A stretch of 64,000 nt of DNA from Algoriphagus aquaeductus (GTDB lineage: Bacteria > Bacteroidota > Bacteroidia > Cytophagales > Cyclobacteriaceae): the NCBI RefSeq assembly GCF_003253485.1, contig NZ_QKTX01000017.1, positions 31,785 through 95,784 on the forward strand. The letters run 5' to 3'. A model generated the notes under the pieces. That model did no database searches, was not told the origin of the DNA, and was given only the letters and a program-made list of their open reading frames with translations. This document shows, in pieces, positions 8,805-16,505 of the stretch; within the stretch, counting starts at the first letter, position 1; each line of letters opens with the position of its first letter. The translations under genes were made by a program, and so were the position numbers.

Positions 8805-10319
8805 TTAGATGTAATATTTCAGTCGGATCACTTCCTGTTCGGTCAAGAATCGATAGTGCCCGCGTTTGAGGTCTTTTTTGTCCAATCCAGCGTACATGAC
8901 GCGATCCAGGGCAATCACTTCATAGCCCAAGTGAGCGAAAATTCGTCTCACTATCCGGTTTCTGCCAATATGAATTTCCAATCCAAGGATCGTCCGGTCT
9001 TTGGAAAGCACCTGCATATCATCCACTTTGGCATCTCCGTCCTCCAAAGTCAATCCTTCCAAGATAGCCTCTTCATCCTTGTGCGTGAGTGGCTTGTCCA
9101 GCGTGACCTGATAGATTTTTTTGATTTCATTGGAAGGATGCGAGAGTTTTGCAGCCAATTCCCCATCGTTGGTGAAGAGCAATAAACCGGTCGTATTTCT
9201 GTCCAATCTTCCCACAGGGAAAATTCGTTCCTCGCAGGCATTTTCCACCAGTTTCATCACGGTCTTTCGCTCCATGGGATCTTCGGTAGTGGTGATAAAG
9301 TCTTTGGGCTTGTTCAAAAGAACATACACGGGCTTCTCTGGATTGATCCTTTTCCCTTCAAAAACCACCCGATCTGTTTTCTTCACCTTATATCCCATCT
9401 CTTTGATCACCTCTCCATTGACCATGACCAATCCTTTGGTGATCAGATCATCGGCTTCTCTTCGGCTGCAAATCCCTGAATTGGCGATGTATTTATTGAG
9501 TCGGATCAGATCTTCTGATTCCTTTTTGGATTTCTTCTGGGGCAAGTTGTCAAAGTTGTAATCCGGACGGTCAGGATTAAGCTCCACGCGCTTGGGTCTG
9601 TTTTTTCCAAATCCACGTTTTTCACCGCTGCTTTCTGAGGAATTTCGCCGCTCCCCTACACCGAAAATCGGCTTCTGATCCTTGCCTCTTCCCTTGTAAA
9701 CCAACTTCTCTCCTGTCTCAGGATTAAATTTATCACCCGAAACATCCTTTTTGAATGGCTTATCGAAATCAGACTTAGGCCGGTTGGAAAATTTTTCTTT
9801 CCCAAACTCTTTTTTACCGCCTCTCTCAGGACGCTCACCATAAGGCTTTTCAAAATCCGGTTTTCTGGAGCTAAATTTCTTCTCAGATGGTCCTTCTTTT
9901 TTAAATCGCTCAGGCTTGTCTCCAAAAGCTTTTTTGCCAAAAGATTGATCCTCTCCTTTTTCCCATTTCTTGGGAGCTCCGGTTGACTTATCGAATCGCT
10001 TGTCTCCAAATGATTTTCGATCATTGGAATCTGTCTCATTCCGCTTGCCGTATCCAGGCTTGTCAAAGGATTTTCCTTCTTCTTTGAAAAATCTTCCCTT
10101 GGGCTTATCTCCAAATGAAGCTTGATCGTCGGATTTTTTACGGAAAGGCTTTTTGTCAAATGAGTCTTCCTTTTTCCCGAAAGATTTGCCCTTGAATTCT
10201 GATTTGCCTTCTGGTTTGCTAAATTTTGAGCCTTTGGAGGAAAAATCAGGCCGTTTGGGTGAGTCGAAGTCCTTTTTTTCTTCGTTGAAAAATGGTTTTC
10301 TAGGATTGTTTTTTTTCAT
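8805..10319 (-). CDS. rluB: rRNA pseudouridine synthase (RsuA/RluB family) with long low-complexity N-terminus
   Basis: The C-terminal half of this 504-residue protein is a standard RluB/RsuA enzyme. An S4 RNA-binding domain (IRLNKYIANSGICSRREADD) is followed by the catalytic domain with its essential Asp in FPVGRLDRNTTGLLL, and by RIVRRIFAHLGYEV. It should convert a uridine of rRNA to pseudouridine. The first 265 or so residues are an unstructured extension of repeated short motifs rich in Lys, Phe, Gly, Asp and Ser (KSFGKK, KPFKKD, RFKKEG types), strongly basic and probably RNA-binding. Such extensions are frequent in Bacteroidota RluB proteins. The symbol fits best by similarity, but RsuA-type specificity cannot be excluded. 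Confidence 0.88.
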   Translation of the reverse strand: MKKNNPRKPFFNEEKKDFDSPKRPDFSSKGSKFSKPEGKSEFKGKSFGKKEDSFDKKPFRKKSDDQASFGDKPKGRFFKEEGKSFDKPGYGKRNETDSNDRKSFGDKRFDKSTGAPKKWEKGEDQSFGKKAFGDKPERFKKEGPSEKKFSSRKPDFEKPYGERPERGGKKEFGKEKFSNRPKSDFDKPFKKDVSGDKFNPETGEKLVYKGRGKDQKPIFGVGERRNSSESSGEKRGFGKNRPKRVELNPDRPDYNFDNLPQKKSKKESEDLIRLNKYIANSGICSRREADDLITKGLVMVNGEVIKEMGYKVKKTDRVVFEGKRINPEKPVYVLLNKPKDFITTTEDPMERKTVMKLVENACEERIFPVGRLDRNTTGLLLFTNDGELAAKLSHPSNEIKKIYQVTLDKPLTHKDEEAILEGLTLEDGDAKVDDMQVLSKDRTILGLEIHIGRNRIVRRIFAHLGYEVIALDRVMYAGLDKKDLKRGHYRFLTEQEVIRLKYYI

Positions 10320-10621
10320 GATTTTGCAGCATCACTGCTGTAGTTAGTTAATCTTTTTTTCTGTAACCCTTTTAAGTGGCTAGCTAATTTCTTTCTCTAA
10401 GCCAAGGTTGGAAGCCTATCTACCGGAAGTCAGAACTTAAATTTTTCTATTAAGTAAGAAATTGAGCGCAAATTGCTTGAATAATTTTGAGCGAAATGTG
10501 CTTTATGCTTTCCATAAGAAAATCCTACACCAAAACCTAAGGCTATGAATTTCAAATGCTTAATCGGGCAACAAAGATAAGAGGAATCCCCGCAAAGTGG
10601 TTCTCGGCTACCGAATTTTAT
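10320..10621. other. Intergenic gap upstream of rluB
   Basis: This 302-bp AT-rich gap lies between two minus-strand genes. It should hold the rluB promoter, but I found no convincing -33/-7 pair. A TATCTTTG box on the minus strand at 10572-10579 has no partner at the right distance. A short hairpin (CAGCA/TGCTG) sits just upstream of the rluB start. No coding or RNA signal is seen. Confidence 0.4.
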
Positions 10622-11443
10622 TTAAGCTCCCTTTTGATTTTTATAATAATATTCTGTTGCATTTCGAACCGATCCCTCAGAAAGCAATAACTGATTGGCC
10701 TTTTCGTAGTCCAATCCGGTGGCCTCCATAATCATTTTGGTACCTCGATCTACCAATTTTGCATTGGAAAGCTGCATATCCACCATTTTATTGCCTTTGA
10801 CTCTTCCCAATTTGATCATGACTGCTGTGGAGATCATATTGAGAACCAGTTTCTGGGCGGTACCTGATTTCATTCGGGTACTTCCGGTGACGAACTCCGG
10901 CCCGACCACTACTTCAATCGGAAATTCTACCGCTTTTGCCAATGGAGAACCCGGATTGCATGTAATGCATCCAGTCAAAAGTCCTTTTTCCCGGGCCATA
11001 TTCACGCCACCAATGACATAGGGGGTAGTACCGGATGCAGCTATGCCGATCACGGTGTCCAGCTCAGAAAATCCATATGCCTGAATATCCAACCATGCCT
11101 GATTGGGGTCATCCTCCGCATTTTCAACTGCCTTACGAATGGCTGCATCCCCACCGGCAATCAGCCCGATGACCCAATCATGCGGCACGCCATAGGTAGG
11201 AGGACACTCTGAAGCATCCAAAATCCCCAATCTCCCGCTTGTACCTGCGCCAATGTAAAATAATCTTCCTCCTTCCCGCATTCTGGGTACAATCTGCTCG
11301 ACCAATTCGGAAATCGAATCCAACTTTTCCTTTATTGCCGGAGCTACCTTGTGGTCCTCTGCATTGATATGTTGCAACAGTTCCATGACCCCCATTTGTT
11401 CTAGATGATCATAATGCGAGCTGCTTTCAGTTACCTTTTTCAT
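10622..11443 (-). CDS. murQ: N-acetylmuramic acid 6-phosphate etherase
   Basis: MurQ cleaves the lactyl ether of MurNAc-6-phosphate to GlcNAc-6-phosphate and D-lactate in peptidoglycan recycling. This 273-residue protein has the SIS sugar-phosphate fold with YIGAGTSGRLGILDASECPP (including the catalytic Glu of SECPP) near residues 62-82. GIAASGTTPYVIGG and GSTRMKSGTAQKLVLNM are further binding motifs. It is slightly shorter than the E. coli enzyme (about 298 residues) but has every core motif. Its start codon overlaps the stop of the sugar-kinase gene by 4 bases, implying translational coupling. With that kinase it forms a small amino-sugar recycling operon. Confidence 0.95.
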   Translation of the reverse strand: MKKVTESSSHYDHLEQMGVMELLQHINAEDHKVAPAIKEKLDSISELVEQIVPRMREGGRLFYIGAGTSGRLGILDASECPPTYGVPHDWVIGLIAGGDAAIRKAVENAEDDPNQAWLDIQAYGFSELDTVIGIAASGTTPYVIGGVNMAREKGLLTGCITCNPGSPLAKAVEFPIEVVVGPEFVTGSTRMKSGTAQKLVLNMISTAVMIKLGRVKGNKMVDMQLSNAKLVDRGTKMIMEATGLDYEKANQLLLSEGSVRNATEYYYKNQKGA

Positions 11444-12282
11444 AATTTTTGCTGGTGGTAAAGAGTTAGCCCCGCAATAGGGCTTTCGATGATTAGATTG
11501 ACTTGGATACCGGTATCCAAGGCTGCTTTTCTCAAAATGTCGCTATTGTAATAGGCGATGGATCCGACAAAGCTAACCGGCTTCTCCCGGTAGTGGGTAT
11601 ACTTGCACACATGCTTGGCAAAAAAATCCTTGAAAGAATTGTAAAATAGACCATAGCAATAGGGATCTGATTTGTTTTCGGAAATAAACCTGCAAAAACT
11701 GGCCATGTACCGACTGGGATAAGGCTGACGGTAGACATGATCCTGAATAATATGTTGGGTGAGGTGAAATCGCTCAATAGCCGCCTCTCTAATTTTTGAA
11801 GGCATTTCTTCATGAATAAAATCCTGAAGAAATTTCCTGCCGATATAGCAACCTCCTCCTTCATCTCCTAAGATATAACCGGCTGCAGGTCGGGTAGCGG
11901 TAATCCTTTCCCCGTCATAATCGCAGCTATTGGATCCTGTACCCAATATACACGCGATCCCCGGACTATGCCCACAGGTGGCATGGGCTGCAGCAGCGAG
12001 ATCATGGTCTACATGGATCTCTGCCCTGGAAAAAATAGACCTGAGCGCTTCGGCTACTTCCTGCTTCCGCTCCGGCGCAGCACATCCTGCACCATAATAG
12101 AAAATCACCTCGATCTCCTCCTGTAAGTTGACCAGAAAGTCATGCCTCATTTGGATCGACATCTCCTCCGCAGTCATGTAGTATGGATTAAATCCTACTC
12201 CTCGATATTGGCTGATTTGGCCATCCCGGTGGATTACTCTCCAGTCTGTCTTGCTGGAACCGCTGTCTGCAATTAAAATCAT
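11440..12282 (-). CDS. BadF/BadG-type amino-sugar kinase (N-acetylglucosamine kinase-like)
   Basis: This 280-residue ASKHA-fold kinase has an N-terminal phosphate loop ILIADSGSSKTDWRV, a second glycine-rich motif CILGTGSNSCDYDGE and LGDEGGGCYIGRKF. These features match the eukaryote-type N-acetylglucosamine kinase/BadF group. It probably phosphorylates GlcNAc or MurNAc at the 6-position with ATP, feeding the adjacent MurQ. Which of these sugars is used cannot be told from the sequence. It overlaps murQ by 4 bases and starts 1 base after the stop of the cytochrome-b5-like gene, so the three are almost certainly one transcript. Confidence 0.85.
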   Translation of the reverse strand: MILIADSGSSKTDWRVIHRDGQISQYRGVGFNPYYMTAEEMSIQMRHDFLVNLQEEIEVIFYYGAGCAAPERKQEVAEALRSIFSRAEIHVDHDLAAAAHATCGHSPGIACILGTGSNSCDYDGERITATRPAAGYILGDEGGGCYIGRKFLQDFIHEEMPSKIREAAIERFHLTQHIIQDHVYRQPYPSRYMASFCRFISENKSDPYCYGLFYNSFKDFFAKHVCKYTHYREKPVSFVGSIAYYNSDILRKAALDTGIQVNLIIESPIAGLTLYHQQKL

Positions 12283-12283
12283 A

Positions 12284-12511
12284 TTATATCAGTTGGCCTA
12301 TAGCCGTAAATTTTTCAAACACCTTTTCGGAATGAGGGGCATCCTGCAATTCTTCTGTCAGGTCCTGCCCTGCCCAATGCTCATAATGCGTTCCATTTTT
12401 CCAAAGTCTAGATGCACTCACATCATAGATCACACCCCGAAATGCTATCCAAATTTCGGGCTTATCCTGACCATTACGAAGAGAAAGCTGCTGTTTGGTA
12501 TAGGTTTTCAT
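12284..12511 (-). CDS. Small cytochrome-b5-like heme/steroid-binding protein
   Basis: This 75-residue soluble protein has the b5-like motif order: YTKQQLSLRNG, then IWIAFRGVIYDVSASRLW, then HYEHWAGQDLTEELQDAPHS. Members of the 'predicted heme/steroid binding protein' family share this short form. The histidines in HYEHWAGQDL and APHS are the likely axial or near-axial residues. The role is unknown; electron transfer or ligand binding is possible. It is directly followed, one base later, by the amino-sugar kinase and murQ, a pairing without an obvious metabolic reason. Confidence 0.8.
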   Translation of the reverse strand: MKTYTKQQLSLRNGQDKPEIWIAFRGVIYDVSASRLWKNGTHYEHWAGQDLTEELQDAPHSEKVFEKFTAIGQLI

Positions 12512-12609
12512 GAAGTTTGGAAAAATTTACTTGGGGCTTCCTGTGATTCGTTGTAGAGAAAATCGCAGTCCAAGCCTGAAATGGGATCAATTCCGAGATG
12601 AGTCGGTAA

Positions 12610-13761
12610 TCAATACAGTTTGATTTGGGCATTGATCCATCGCTCCGGGATTTCTCCTTTTTGAGCCAGTTGATAATCCGCATAGCTGCACGAAACTGTA
12701 CTCACCCGGTCAAATCGATCTGTTTCATTATGCGGGATTTCCATCCACCACTTGCCGCTTCGCTTACTCTTATAAAAAACGAGGGTATTGGGCTTGGTAT
12801 CCAAGGACACGGTGTATTTGATGTAATCGGCACTTTTGAACGACAAGCTATCTTTTCTACTGTAAAATCCTTCAATAAAGTACCAAATCATCACGGCGGC
12901 CACTTTGGCTGTCTTATTATGGGCATCGTCGAAATAGGGATCATATCCATAAATTCCAAACGAACTCAGTTTTTCATTCGTACCTGCAAACCAACAGATC
13001 TGACAGGCTTCCTCTCCGGTAAGTCCAAAGGGCTGAGCATCCACCGCCCCGGGAGCTACCGAGGATTGGATAGCGCTCAAGTCTATACTCATCAGATCCG
13101 CATCCCGGATCAGGGGCTCAGTTTCCTTAAAATTATCACGGATTTGTCCCAATCTCACATGATCAAAATACAGCTTCTCCATCACATTGACCAAGGTTGG
13201 ATCCACCAAAAAACTCTGATACGCCAAATGGGTATAGGAAAACAGAAAGTTTGGCTGATGCAAAACGATCTCCTGCGTATGCCGATCACTCTCAGGACCT
13301 GATTCTTCCATATCTATTTTGGCGTCCACCGTCACCATCGTGACGAGCTTCTTCATTTTTTGATAGGATAGGTATTGTCCGTAATCCAAGTCATGCGAAC
13401 CTCCAAAAAAAACCGGAAGGACCTGATGCTTCATCAAATACTCGCCAACCTGACGGATCTTTTGATAGGTGTCATTCAAGCTGTCCCCCGAAATCAAATC
13501 TCCCAAGTCTGCGACTTTATTGGTAACCATCCCCTTCTTCAGTTCATAGAGTTTCTCTCTGATTTCTGAACTCCCCCTTTCCATGCTTTCGGCATGTCTC
13601 GAGCCACGGCATTCTTTCAGACCGACCAATGCGATTTGCACGTCGTTTAAGTCGGGGAAGGTCTCCTGATGGATGGTAATCTGACTGAAAAAGGAATTCT
13701 CCGGATATGCTTTTTCGGAAAGGAATTTGGCGACAGGGTCAAAAAAGGTTTGAAGATTCAT
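12610..13761 (-). CDS. Arginase-superfamily protein (formimidoylglutamase-like) with altered metal site
   Basis: This 383-residue protein has the ureohydrolase fold motifs: FFGGSHDLDYGQY (His123), VTVDAKIDM (Asp146, Lys148, Asp150) and SIDLSAIQSSVAPG (Asp227, Ser229). True arginases and HutG have DAHxD and SIDxDxxDP. Here the His of DAH is Lys and the second Asp of DxD is Ser, so both ligands specific to MnB are gone while all four MnA ligands remain. Databases commonly label similar Bacteroidota proteins formimidoylglutamase, an activity that needs proof given this site. The ATG at 13761 is chosen because the upstream extension to 13845 has no conserved character. No histidine-utilisation gene is nearby. 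Confidence 0.75.
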   Translation of the reverse strand: MNLQTFFDPVAKFLSEKAYPENSFFSQITIHQETFPDLNDVQIALVGLKECRGSRHAESMERGSSEIREKLYELKKGMVTNKVADLGDLISGDSLNDTYQKIRQVGEYLMKHQVLPVFFGGSHDLDYGQYLSYQKMKKLVTMVTVDAKIDMEESGPESDRHTQEIVLHQPNFLFSYTHLAYQSFLVDPTLVNVMEKLYFDHVRLGQIRDNFKETEPLIRDADLMSIDLSAIQSSVAPGAVDAQPFGLTGEEACQICWFAGTNEKLSSFGIYGYDPYFDDAHNKTAKVAAVMIWYFIEGFYSRKDSLSFKSADYIKYTVSLDTKPNTLVFYKSKRSGKWWMEIPHNETDRFDRVSTVSCSYADYQLAQKGEIPERWINAQIKLY

Positions 13762-13975
13762 AGTGGGTAGTTGAGGAATTAAAAATAAACAAATCTGATC
13801 ATACGCAATTCTGCCTTTTGACGAATATTCGGCTGATTTTGTCATGGAGGGCTGAATTCGGTTAGTAAAACCGACAGGGGAAGAATCTAAGATTTGGCCT
13901 AAGTTTCAAACTAGACCTTAATCCAGATAGCCGTTAAAACTCCTTTAATCCTTTTAAACAAAAATGGCCCTAAAC

Positions 13976-14003
13976 AAAAAATCCCGCCGAGGCAGGATTT
14001 TTT
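13976..14003 (-). terminator. Intrinsic terminator of nqrF
   Basis: AAAAAATCC (13976-13984) pairs with GGATTTTTT (13995-14003) around a short GCC/GGC inner stem. It starts 7 bases past the nqrF stop and would work in both directions. Confidence 0.88.
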
Positions 14004-14010
14004 GTTTTCA

Positions 14011-15315
14011 TTAACCACCGAAGTCGTCAAATCGGATATTCTCTTTGGGTATCCCCATGTCATCAAGAAGTTTCAACACGGCCGCATTCATCAATGGAGG
14101 GCCGCACAGGTAATATTCTACTTCATCCGGCTCAGGGTGATTTTTCAAGTAATTGTCGTACAACACTTGGTGAATGAATCCTACATAACCATCAGCTTCT
14201 CTGTCGTCAAGGGATTTTTTGATTTTCCAGTTATCTTCAGGAAGCGGTTCAGAAAGTCCGATGTGGAAATTGAAGTTTGGAAATTCTTTCTCGATTTCAC
14301 GGAAATGAGGCACGTAGAAAAGTTCTTTTTTAGAACGACCACCATACCAGTAAGATACTTTTCTGTGGGTCTTCTCCGTATGGAACAGGTGGAAAATCTG
14401 AGCTCGCAATGGAGCCATACCTGCACCCCCACCGATATAGACCATTTCTCTTTCGGTAGGATTGATATGGAATTCACCGTACGGACCGGAGATGGTCACT
14501 TTATCCCCTTGCTTTCTGGAAAACACATACGAAGAACAAACGCCCGGATTTACATCCATCCAACGGTTGTTGGCTCTATCCCATGGTGGAGTTGCGATAC
14601 GGATAGTAAGCATGACGATATTGCCTTCTGCAGGGTGGTTGGCCATAGAGTAAGCTCTGAAGAGCGGTTCGTCATTTTTCATGACCAAGCTCCACAAGCC
14701 GAATTTATCCCAATCGCTTTTGTAGACATCAGCTGGGTGACCCAACTCCGGATGAGGCGTAATGTCCATATCCTTGAAGTTCACCGTGATGGCAGGCACG
14801 TCAATCTGAATATAACCTCCTGCTTCAAAGTGGAGCGTTTCGCCTTCAGGCAGTTTTACCTTAAATTCTTTAATAAAGGTGGAAACGTTGTAGTTGGAAA
14901 TTACTTCGCATTCCCACTTTTTGATACCAAAAATTTCTTCAGGTACCCGGATTTTCATATCCTGCTTCACTTTCACCTGACAGGCGAGACGAACTTTGCC
15001 TTGCTGCTCTGCACGGCTCAAGTGCCCCACTTCGGTAGGCAGGACATCTCCTCCACCTTCTTCGACCACACACTTGCACATCGCGCAAGTACCCCCTCCA
15101 CCGCAGGCAGAAGGAAGGAAAATCTTCTGATTGCCAAGGGTAGAAAGCAAGCTTGTACCCGCTGAGGCAACAATCGGATTACCTTCATCAACATTGATGA
15201 CAATCTTCACATCCCCTGAGTTGACCAGTTTGGACTGAGCAAACAAGAGGATAAGTACCAGTAGCAGGATAATCACCGTGAATGCTACAATGGACGTAAT
15301 AATTACAGAACCCAT
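14011..15315 (-). CDS. nqrF: Na+-translocating NADH:quinone reductase subunit F
   Basis: NqrF is the NADH-oxidising entry subunit of the sodium-pumping Na+-NQR complex in the cytoplasmic membrane. This 434-residue protein has one N-terminal membrane helix ([18 protein letters not shown]). A 2Fe-2S ferredoxin domain follows, with cysteines in [13 protein letters not shown] and LACQ. The flavin domain has RAYSMANHP, and the NADH-binding domain has [15 protein letters not shown] and the C-terminal [13 protein letters not shown]. The length is slightly above the typical 405-425. The neighbouring genes are not nqrA-E: accD lies upstream and an arginase-like gene downstream, and nqrF has its own promoter-like and terminator sequences, so it appears detached from the rest of its operon. 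Confidence 0.95.
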   Translation of the reverse strand: MGSVIITSIVAFTVIILLLVLILLFAQSKLVNSGDVKIVINVDEGNPIVASAGTSLLSTLGNQKIFLPSACGGGGTCAMCKCVVEEGGGDVLPTEVGHLSRAEQQGKVRLACQVKVKQDMKIRVPEEIFGIKKWECEVISNYNVSTFIKEFKVKLPEGETLHFEAGGYIQIDVPAITVNFKDMDITPHPELGHPADVYKSDWDKFGLWSLVMKNDEPLFRAYSMANHPAEGNIVMLTIRIATPPWDRANNRWMDVNPGVCSSYVFSRKQGDKVTISGPYGEFHINPTEREMVYIGGGAGMAPLRAQIFHLFHTEKTHRKVSYWYGGRSKKELFYVPHFREIEKEFPNFNFHIGLSEPLPEDNWKIKKSLDDREADGYVGFIHQVLYDNYLKNHPEPDEVEYYLCGPPLMNAAVLKLLDDMGIPKENIRFDDFGG

Positions 15316-15364
15316 GAAATTTTGGTTTTACTTTTTCGTAGGAATTTGCCCCTTTTTGGGAGCA

Positions 15365-15398
15365 CAAATATATTTATTAATCCATAATACAGGCCAAA
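15365..15398 (-). promoter_or_regulatory. Candidate nqrF promoter
   Basis: On the minus strand TATATTTG (15365-15372) is a full -7 box, with TTTG 22 bp upstream (15395-15398). The predicted start near 15358 leaves a leader of about 43 bases. Confidence 0.45.
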
Positions 15399-15450
15399 AA
15401 TGCATTCAAATTTGGCTTGAATTACAGTGGGATTTTGATGAGATAACTGA

Positions 15451-16293
15451 TTAATTGTTCAGGAGGTTTAGCAAAGTGGTCAATCTTGATTTCAACTGTC
15501 TGCGATCGATGATGAAATCAAGAAATCCGTGTTCCAAAACAAATTCCGAACTCTGAAAGCCTTTTGGCAAATCCTTACCGATCGTCTCTCTGATCACTCT
15601 TGGTCCGGCAAAACCAATCAATGCCCCCGGTTCAGCAATATTGAAATCTCCCAACATCGCATACGAAGCGGTCACACCTCCTGTGGTCGGATCAGTCAGA
15701 AGAGAAATGTAAGGGATGCTTGCTTGATCCAACAAAGCAAGCTTGGCAGAGGTCTTCGCCATTTGCATCAAAGAAAAACCAGCTTCCATCATTCGTGCAC
15801 CGCCTGACTTGGAAATCATCAAGAAGGGAATTTTGTGCTTCAACGAATGATCAATCGCCCTTGCGATTTTTTCACCGACCACAGATCCCATAGACCCCCC
15901 GATAAAGTTGAAGTCCATACAGGCTACAACCAAATCCAACCCGTTCATTTTACCATAAGCGGTCCTCACCGCATCATTGAGTTCAGCCTTTTTGATGGTA
16001 GCTTCGATCCTGGAGGAATAGGGTTTGGTATCGACGAACTTTAGCGGGTCACCGGACTTCATTTCCGGGTCGAGTTCGGTAAATTTATTGTTGTCAAAAA
16101 GTATTTCGAAGTATTCTTTGGAGCCGATTTTCACATGAAAATCGTCATCCGGGCAGACGTAGGCATTGTTCTTCAATTCCCTTGTGTGAATGATATTGCC
16201 GTTGGGAGTTTTAAACCAAAGCCCGTCGGGAGCATCTTTCTTTTCCGCAGTGGAAGTTTTAATGCCTTTGTCAGTTCTTTTAAACCAAGCCAT
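15451..16293 (-). CDS. accD: Acetyl-CoA carboxylase carboxyltransferase subunit beta
   Basis: AccD with AccA transfers the carboxyl group from carboxybiotin to acetyl-CoA, giving malonyl-CoA for fatty-acid synthesis. The 280-residue length and crotonase-like core are typical: [39 protein letters not shown] and [17 protein letters not shown]. The N-terminal zinc ribbon is degenerate. Where E. coli has KCPKC and VCPKC, this protein has KTPNG (residues 28-32) and VCPDD (46-50), so only one of four zinc cysteines survives. The loss may be clade-wide; I cannot test that here. It is transcribed away from cstA. Confidence 0.95.
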   Translation of the reverse strand: MAWFKRTDKGIKTSTAEKKDAPDGLWFKTPNGNIIHTRELKNNAYVCPDDDFHVKIGSKEYFEILFDNNKFTELDPEMKSGDPLKFVDTKPYSSRIEATIKKAELNDAVRTAYGKMNGLDLVVACMDFNFIGGSMGSVVGEKIARAIDHSLKHKIPFLMISKSGGARMMEAGFSLMQMAKTSAKLALLDQASIPYISLLTDPTTGGVTASYAMLGDFNIAEPGALIGFAGPRVIRETIGKDLPKGFQSSEFVLEHGFLDFIIDRRQLKSRLTTLLNLLNN

Positions 16294-16332
16294 AAAGATA
16301 ATTTAGGTTGTTTTTTGACAAGTCAAAGGTCA

Positions 16333-16340
16333 CAAATTTA
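16333..16340 (-). promoter_or_regulatory. Candidate accD -7 box
   Basis: TAAATTTG on the minus strand matches TAnnTTTG and lies 40 bases upstream of the accD ATG. No clear TTG is present at the expected -33 distance. Confidence 0.3.
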
Positions 16341-16505
16341 GACCTAATCTCCAGTAATTAAAATTTTATTCTCCTCGGGATAAATATTAGCCCTGTTATC
16401 CCTGCATTAAAAATCACTTTTTAAGCCGGCCGATTTTACATTATTTTGAGATCCTTTTGAAAATTGAATTTTCAAGTTGCCCATCCTCGCCTATACCAAA
16501 TAACC

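Noticed and set aside
14002..15165. 387-codon open frame antisense to nqrF
   Set aside because: nqrF has all family motifs on the minus strand, and the antisense product has no recognisable pattern.
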